Source: Antilocapra americana (Eukaryota > Chordata > Mammalia > Artiodactyla > Antilocapridae). From it: 64,000 bases of DNA. Position numbers and translations under genes: made by a program. Within the stretch, counting starts at the first letter, position 1. Each line of letters begins with the position of its first letter. The DNA is taken from the NCBI GenBank assembly GCA_007570785.1, contig ML660211.1, positions 6,128,491 to 6,192,490 of the forward strand, given 5' to 3'. Under the pieces are notes generated by a model that ran no database searches, had not been told where the DNA came from, and saw only the letters and a list, made by a program, of their open reading frames with translations. Positions 57,786 to 64,000 of the stretch are shown here, one piece after another.

Positions 57786-58861
57786 ATGGAAATGGGATTA
57801 TACTTATCAATAATTAATTTAAATGTAAATGGGTTGAATGCCCCAACCAAAAGACAAAGACTGGCTGAATGGATACAAAAACAAGACCCCTATATATGCT
57901 GTCTCCAAGAGATCCACCTCAAACCAAGGGACACATACAGACTTAAAGTGAAGTGCTGGAAAAAGATAATTCACACAAATGGAGACCAAAAGAAAGGAGC
58001 ATCAATCCTCAGATCAGATAAAATAGACTTTGAAATAAAGGTCATGAAAAGAGACAAAGACAGACACTACATAATGATCAAAGGATCAATCCAAGAAGAA
58101 GATATAACAATAATAAATATACATGCATACAACACAGGAGCACCTCAATACATAAAGCAAATGCTAACAAGTATGAAACGGGAAATTACCAGTAACACAA
58201 TAATAATGGGAGACTTATATACCCCACTCACACCTATGTAACTATATACCAATAAATTGAACAACTTGGAAGAAATGGACAAATGCTTAGAAAAGTATAA
58301 CCTTCCAAAATTGAACCAACAATAAATAGAAAATCTTAACAGACCCATCACAAGCATGGATACTGAAACTGTAATTAAAAAAATCTTCCAACAAACAAAA
58401 GCCCAGGGCCAGATGGCTTCAAGGGTAAATTCCACCAAAAACTTAGAGAAGAGCTATTCTACTCTACTCAAACTCTTCCAGAAAATTGCAGAGGAAGATA
58501 GACTCCCAAACTCATTCAATGAGGACACCATCACCCTAATACCAAAACCAAACAAAAATGCCACAAAAAAAGAAAATTATACTCCAATATCACTGATGAA
58601 AAAAAGATGCAAAAGTCCTCAAGAAAATTCTAGCATACAGAATCCAACAACATATTAAAAAGATCATACAACAGGACCAAGTGGGCTTTATCCCAAGGAT
58701 GCAAGGATTCTTCAATATTCTCAAATCAATATGATATGCCACATTAACAAATTGAAACATAAAAACCATATGAATATCTCAGTAGATGCAGAGAATGGCT
58801 TTAGCAAAATTCATAACACCCATTTATGATTAAAAAAAAAAATCTCCAGAAAGAAGGCACC
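57786..58861 (+). pseudogene. L1-BT ORF2 relic, endonuclease and first part of RT
   Basis: Frame 57,786-58,241 encodes the apurinic-type endonuclease: VNGLNAPTKRQRLAEWI, then CCLQEIHL with the metal-binding Glu kept, IINIHAYNTGAP, and GDLYTPLT where the family has GDFNTPLT, so a key Asn is lost. After this the sequence jumps within about 50 bases to NNLEEMDKCLEKYNLPKLNQQ, which in intact L1 lies roughly 250 residues further on; this is an internal deletion of about 750 bp. Then comes the start of the RT domain (PNSFNEDTITLIPKPNKNATKKENY, in pieces), with motif A reading SVDAEN. It is cut at 58,861 by a BovB. Confidence 0.8.
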
Positions 58862-59767
58862 AATCAGTTCAGTCACTCAGTTGTGTCCAACTCTTTGCGA
58901 CTCCATGAACCACAGTACGCCAGGCATCCCTATCCATCACTAACTCTCGGAGTCCATCCAAACCCATGGCCATCGAGTCAATGATGACGTATAGCCATCT
59001 CATGCTCTGTCGTCCCCTTCTCCTCCTGCCCTCAATCTTTCCTAGCATCAGGATCTTTTCCAATGAGTCAGCTCTTTGTATCAGGTGGCCAAAGTATTGG
59101 AGTTTCAGCTTCACCATCAGTCCTTCCAATGAGCACTCAAGACTGATCTCCTTTAGTATGGACTGGATGGATCTCCTTGCAGTCCAAGGGACTCTCAAGA
59201 GTCTTCTCCAACACCACCATTCAAAAGCATCAATTCTTCAGAACTCAGGTTTCCTTATAGTCCAAATCTCACATCCATACATGACTACTCGAAAAACCAT
59301 AGCCTTGACTAGACAGACCTTTGTTGGCTAAGTAATGTCTCTGCTTTTTAATGTGCTGTCTAGGTTACTCATAACTCTCCTTCCAAGGAGTAAGTGTCTT
59401 TTAATTTCATGGCTGCAGTCACCATTTGCAGTGATTTTGGAGCCCAGGAAAATTAAATCTGCCACCATTTCCACTGTTTCCCATCTATCTGCCATGAAGA
59501 GATGGGACCTGATGACATGATCTAGTTTTCTGAATGTTGAGCTTTAAGCCAACTTTTTCACTCTCCTCTTTCACTTTTATGAAGAGGCTCATTATTTCTT
59601 CTTCAGTTTCTGCCATAATGGTGGTGTCATCTGCATATCTGAGGTTATTGATATTTTTCCTGGCAATCTTGATTCCAGCTTGTGCTTCCTCCAGACCAGT
59701 GTTTCTCATGATATACTCTGCATATAAGTTAAATTAGCAGAGTGACAATATACAGCTTTGACGTACT
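58862..59767 (-). mobile_element. BovB LINE inside the L1-BT ORF2
   Basis: Antisense, 0.9 kb, close to consensus. Minus-strand frame 58,869-59,198 gives the whole BovB C-terminal segment (MRVPWTARRSIQSILKEIS ... VHGVAKSWTQLSD). Frame 59,485-59,709 has an intact YADD box (59,626-59,637) and MAETEEEIMSLF. It interrupts one L1 frame at 'agaaaga|aggca' and the L1 resumes with 'tagaaggaacatatctcaat', so this BovB is younger than the L1-BT. Confidence 0.92.
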
Positions 59768-61690
59768 CCCTTTACTATTTGTAGAAGGAACATATCTCAA
59801 TGTAATAAAAGACTTATATGAGAAACCCACAGCAAATTTTATCCTCAGTGGTGAAAAATTGAAAGCATTTCCCTAAAGTCAGGAATAAGACAAGGGTGCC
59901 CATTCTAACCACTATTATTTAACATAGTTTTGGGAGCTTTAGCCACAATAATCAAAGAAGAAAAAGAAATAAAAGGAACCCAGTTGGGAACGAAGAAGTA
60001 AAACTCTCACTGTTTGCAGATGACATGATCCTCTACATAGAAAAATCTAAAGATACCAACAGAAAATTACTAGAGCTAATCAGTGAGCATAGTAAATTTT
60101 CAGGATATTAATTTAATACACAGAAATTCCCTGCATTCCTATACACTAACAATAAGAAAACAGAAAGAGAAATTAAGGAAACAATTCCTTTCACCATCAC
60201 AATGAGAAGAATAAAATACTTAGGGAGAAATTTACCTAAAGAAACAAAAGACCTATATATAGAAAACTATAAAACATTGGTGAAAGAAATCAAAGATGAC
60301 ACAAATAGATGGAGAAGTAAACCATGTTTGTGTCAGAAAAATCAAAACAGTAAAAATGAGTATACTACCCAAAGCAATCTATGGATTCAATGCAATCCCT
60401 ATCAAGCTACCAATGGTATTTTTCACAGAACTAGAACAAATAATTTCACAATTTGTATGGAAATACAAAAAAACCTTGAATAGCCAAAGCAATCGTGAGA
60501 AAGAAGAATGGAACTGGAGGAATCAACCTGCCTGACTTCATACTATACTACAAAGCTACATTCATCAAGAGAGTATAGTGCTGAAACAAAGTCAGAAATC
60601 TAGATCAATGGAACAAAACAGAAAGCCCAGAGATGAATCCAAGCACCTATGGACACCTTATCTTTGAGAAAGGAGGCAGAAATATACAATGGAAAAAAGA
60701 CAATCCCTTTAACAAATGGTGCTGGGAAAACTGGTCAATCACCTGTAAAAGAATGAAGCTAGAACACTTTCTAACACCATACACAAAAGTAAAATCAAAA
60801 TGGATTAATGATCTAAATGTAAGACCAGAAACTGTAAAACTCTTAGAGGAAAACATAGGTAGAATACTCTCTGACATAAATCACAACAGGATCCTCTATG
60901 ACCTACCTCCCAGAGTAATGGAAATAAAAGCAAAAATAAACAAATGGGACCTGACTAAATTTAAAAGCTTTTGTACAATGAAGAAAACTATAAGCAATGT
61001 GAAGAGATAGCTTTCAGAATGGGAGAAAATAATAGCAAACAAAGCAACTGACAAAGAATTAATCTCAAAAATATACAAATAGCTCATGCTGCTCAATACC
61101 AGAAAATTAAACAACCCAATCAAACAATGTACTAAAGAACTAAACAGACATTGTTCCAAAGAAGACATACAGATGGCTAACATGTGAAAAGATGCTCAAC
61201 ATCACTCATTGTCAGAGAAATGCAAATCAAAATCACAATGAGGTACCATCTCATGCTGGTCAAAATGGCTGCTATCAAAAATTCTATAAGCAATAAATGC
61301 TGGAGATGGTGTGAGAAAAGAGAATCCTGTTACATTGTTGGTGGGAATGGAAACTCGTACAGCCACTATAGAGAAGAATGCAGATTCCTTAAAAAACTGA
61401 AAATAGAACTGCCATACGACCCAGCAATCCCACTGCTGGGCATACACATTGAGGAAACCAGAAATGAAAGAGACAAATGTACTCCAATGTTCATTGCACC
61501 ACTGTTTACAAAAGCTAGGACATGGAAGCCACCTTGATATCTGTTTTTAGATGAATGGATAAGAAAGTTTTGGTACATATACACAATGGAATATTACTCA
61601 GCTATTAAAAAGAATACCTTTGAATCAGTTCTAATGAGGTGGAGGAAACTGGAGCCTAATATACAGAGTGAAGTAAGTCATAAAGGAAAA
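59768..61690 (+). pseudogene. L1-BT ORF2 relic, RT palm to C-terminus
   Basis: Resumes the ORF2 interrupted by the BovB. Motif B region 'agacaagggtgcccattc' (RQGCPF) is kept and motif C reads FADD (about 60,014-60,028, 'tttgcagatgac'). Then follow [21 protein letters not shown] (60,205-60,270), [34 protein letters not shown], a longer clean frame at 60,633-61,010 (WCWENWSITCKRMKLEHFLTPY, in pieces) and the C-terminal [18 protein letters not shown] (61,398-61,452). At least four frame changes and several stops show a dead copy. Confidence 0.85.
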
Positions 61691-61708
61691 CAACAATACA
61701 GTATATTA

Positions 61709-61710
<2 letters not shown>

Positions 61711-61749
<39 letters not shown>
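61711..61749. repeat. (TA)n microsatellite at the L1 ORF2/3' UTR junction
   Basis: About 18 TA units. Intact L1-BT has a short 'acatatatatgg' at this position, so the array probably grew after insertion. Confidence 0.9.
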
Positions 61750-61753
<4 letters not shown>

Positions 61754-62142
61754 ATTCAGAAAAATGGTAATGATGACCTTATAGGCAAGACAGCAAAGAG
61801 ATACAAATATAAAGAAGAGAATTTTGGGCTCTGTGGGAGAAGGCAATGGTGAGATTATTTCAGAGAATAGCATTGAAATATGTATATTACCAAAGCTGAA
61901 TAGATGACCAGCCCAAGTTGGATGCATGAAACAGGGCATTCAAAGACAGTGCACAGGGAAAACCCAGAGGGATGGTATGGGGAAACCCAGAGAGTTTTGG
62001 GTCAGGGGGACACACATACACCCATGGCTGATTCATGTCAGTGTATGCAAAAACCATCACAATTTTTTAAGCTAATTAGCTTCCAATTAAAATTTTAAAA
62101 TAAATAAAAGAATACTGGAAAAGGTTACTGTGACCTCCTCTA

Positions 62143-62414
62143 GTAGTGAAGACAAACTGCTGGTACTTCACAAATTAGCTCATGCCTCTTTGTCTTTACA
62201 ACACAAAGCTTTCATAAACTCTTTCATTTAGGACATTGAACATTCATGAGCATATTTTAGCTATACCAAATTTTACTCTACAAACAACTGTATCTTGATC
62301 CCACAGAAGCAGCACAATCATCTATTTGGCAGTTGAACTAGTAGTCCTCTTTGACAAACTGTATCATTATTAGATAAATCTTTTTTATCACAACAGGCAT
62401 TAATTTCCTTTGAG
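62143..62414. other. Unique DNA
   Basis: No feature seen between the end of the interrupted Bov-A and the last BovB. Confidence 0.5.
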
Positions 62415-63671
62415 TTTCAGTTAAATTCAGTTCAGACGCTCAGTTATGTCCAACTCTTCATGACCCCATGGATCACAGAATGTCAGGCCTCCCTGTCCAT
62501 CAGCAACTCCCAGAGTTTGCTCAACTCATCTCCATGGAGTTGGTGATGCCATCAAACTTACTCATCCTCTGTCATCCTCTTCTCCTGCCTTCAATCTTTT
62601 CCAGCATCAGGGTCTTTTGAAATGAGTCAGCTCTTCATATCAGGTGGCCAAAGTATTGGAGTTTCAGCTTCAACATCAGTCCTTCCAATGAACACTCAGG
62701 ACTGATTTCCTTTAGGATGGACTGGTTGGATCTCCTTGCAGTCCAAGGGACTCTCAAGAGTCTTCTCCAACACCACAGTTCAAAAGCATCGATTCTTCGG
62801 CGCTCAGCTCTCTTCACCGTCCAACTCTCACATCCATGCATAACTATTGGAAAAACAATACTCTTGACGAGATGGACCTTTGTTGGCCAAGTAATGTCTC
62901 TGCTTTTTAATGTGCTCTCTAGATTACTCATAACTTTCTTTCCAAGGAGTAAGTGTCTTATAATTTCATGGCTTCAATCACCATCTGCACTGATTTTGGA
63001 GCCCCCCAAAATAAAGTCAGCCATTGTTTCCACTGTTTCCCCATCTATTTTCCATGCAGTGAAAGGACTGGATGACATGATCTTAGTTTTCTGTGTTGAG
63101 CTTTAAGCCAACTTTTCCACTGTCCTCTTTCACTTTCATCAAGAGGCTATTTAGCTCTATTTCACTTTCTGCCATAAGGATGGTGTCATCTGCATATCTG
63201 AAGTTATTGATATTTCTCCCAGCAATCTTATTTCCAGCTTGTGCTTCATCCAGCCCAGTGCTTCTCATGATGTACACTGCATATAAGTTAAATAAGCACA
63301 GTGACAATACACAGCCTTGACGTACTCCGTTTCCTATTTGGAACCAGTCTGTTGTTCCATGCCCAGTTCTAACTGTTGCTTCCTGACCTGCATACAGGTT
63401 TCTCAAGAGGCAAGTCATGTGGTCTGACCATCTCTTTCAGAATTTTCCACAGTTTATAGTGATCCACACAGTCAAAAGCCTTGGCATAGTCAAGAAAGCA
63501 GAACTGGATATTTTTCTGGACTCTTTTTCTTTTTCAATGACCCAGCAGATGTTGGCAATTTGATCCCTGGTTCCTCTGCCTTTTCTAAACCAGCTTGAAC
63601 ATCTGGAAGTTCACAGTTCACGTATTGTTGAAGCCTGGCTTGGAGAATTTTGAGCATTACTTTACTAGTGT
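62415..63671 (-). mobile_element. BovB LINE, antisense, 1.26 kb left (3') piece
   Basis: Contains most of the reverse transcriptase and the C-terminal region. Minus-strand frame 63,083-63,418 has LLRNLYAGQEATVRTGHGTT, then GNGVRQGCV (motif B side) and an intact YADD box (63,185-63,196), one of the best-kept polymerase stretches in the window. Frame 62,635-62,931 has the C-terminal block VPWTARRSNQSILKEISP. Frame breaks separate them. Interrupted at 63,671 by a Bov-A2-type dimer. Confidence 0.93.
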
Positions 63672-63900
63672 GTTCTGCTGCTGCTGCTAAGTCTCATCAG
63701 TCATGTCCAACTCTGTGTGACCCTGTAGACAGCAGCCCACTAGGCTCCCCCATCCCTTGGATTCTCCAGGCAAGAACACTGAAGTGGGTTGCCATTTCCT
63801 TCTCCAATGCAGGGAAGTGATAAGTGAAAATGAAATTGTTCAGTCGTATCCAACTGTTAGGGACCCCATGGACTGCAGCCTACCAGGCTCCTCTGGGTCA
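63672..63900 (-). mobile_element. Bov-A2-type SINE inserted in BovB, antisense
   Basis: Two Bov-A monomers in tandem: the first with 'tgctgctgctgctaagtc' and 'cttctccaatgcagggaagt', the second with 'attgttcagtcgtatccaac' and 'cagcctaccaggctcctctg', joined by 'gataagtgaaaatga'. The second monomer is truncated. A 'gtgtg' string on both sides is a possible short target duplication. It interrupts one BovB and is younger than it. Confidence 0.9.
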
Positions 63901-64000
63901 CCATTGTGTGAGATGAGCGCAATTGCGCAGTAGTTTGAGCATTCTTTGGCATTGCTTTTCTTTGGGATTGAAATTAAAACTGACCTTTTCCAGTCCTGTG
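63901..64000 (-). mobile_element. BovB LINE, right piece, runs off the window
   Basis: 'tgtgagatgagcgcaattgc' and 'ctttgggattgaaattaaaa' continue the BovB cut at 63,671; the rest lies beyond the right edge. Confidence 0.88.

Larger units (their letters stand above)
54158..62119 (+). mobile_element. Near full-span L1-BT LINE with target-site duplication
   Basis: Body 54,171-62,107. Parts in order: a GC-richer 5' UTR with purine tracts (54,171 to about 56,440), ORF1 relic, ORF2 relic, 3' UTR ending 'cttccaattaaaattttaaaataaataa'. The flanks aagaaaactgga (54,158-54,169) and aagaatactgga (62,108-62,119) form a 12-bp target duplication with one change, so both ends are original. The element contains an antisense BovB (58,862-59,767) and lacks part of ORF2. 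Many stops and frameshifts show that it is inactive. Confidence 0.88.

Noticed and set aside
60633..61010. 125-codon frame as a novel gene
   Set aside because: It is the C-terminal part of L1 ORF2 within the dead L1-BT copy.
61586..61852. Protein with Tyr-Ile repeats
   Set aside because: The repeats are the (TA)n microsatellite read through in frame.

Overview
The window reads as repeat-rich, gene-poor nuclear DNA of a ruminant (Pecora; cattle, sheep, goat or a relative). The diagnosis rests on repeat content: about 13 BovB (RTE-type) LINE insertions, about 27 Bov-tA/Bov-A SINE insertions including a Bov-A2-type dimer, CHR-type SINEs, and an almost full-span L1 of the ruminant L1-BT type. 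Mammal-wide relics (MIR, L2, L1M, MLT1-type LTRs, a Tigger-like DNA element) fill part of the remainder. All family names come from recognising the sequences; no library search was possible.

Layout. 1-138 holds a short frame running in from the left edge, the only stretch that might belong to a host gene or retrocopy. 0.8-5.8 kb: L1M 3' end, MIR, three same-strand BovB tails and three Bov-tA. 5.8-12.4 kb: mostly unique AT-rich DNA with a MIR, an MLT1-like LTR, Bov-tA copies and a CHR SINE split by a BovB. 12.4-13.4 kb: CHR SINE, then a probable ERV solo LTR with a 24-bp tandem repeat in its U3. 13.4-25.4 kb: L2, L1M (one antisense copy of about 1.5 kb), a second probable LTR, otherwise unique. 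25.4-33.9 kb: a SINE/BovB cluster, a Tigger-like element with TA flanks, two Bov-tA that used the same target, and two BovB with reverse-transcriptase relics. 33.9-34.9 kb: a long imperfect inverted repeat that I cannot assign. 35.5-45.6 kb: BovB and L1M copies broken by Bov-tA. 46-54 kb: scattered Bov-tA, a CA microsatellite, an MLT1-like LTR and a long unique stretch. 54.17-62.11 kb: the L1-BT, inserted into an older Bov-tA, internally deleted in ORF2 and interrupted by a BovB. 62.4-64 kb: a BovB split by a Bov-A2-type dimer.

No intact protein-coding gene, structural RNA gene, CRISPR array or operon is visible. Long reading frames are almost all LINE ORF remnants or strand shadows of SINEs and LTRs. 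No new biological system could be supported. The points most worth a second look are the inverted repeat at 33,962-34,894, the LTR with the U3 tandem repeat, the internally deleted L1-BT with readable target duplications, the doubly used target at 29.24-29.70 kb, and the edge reading frame.
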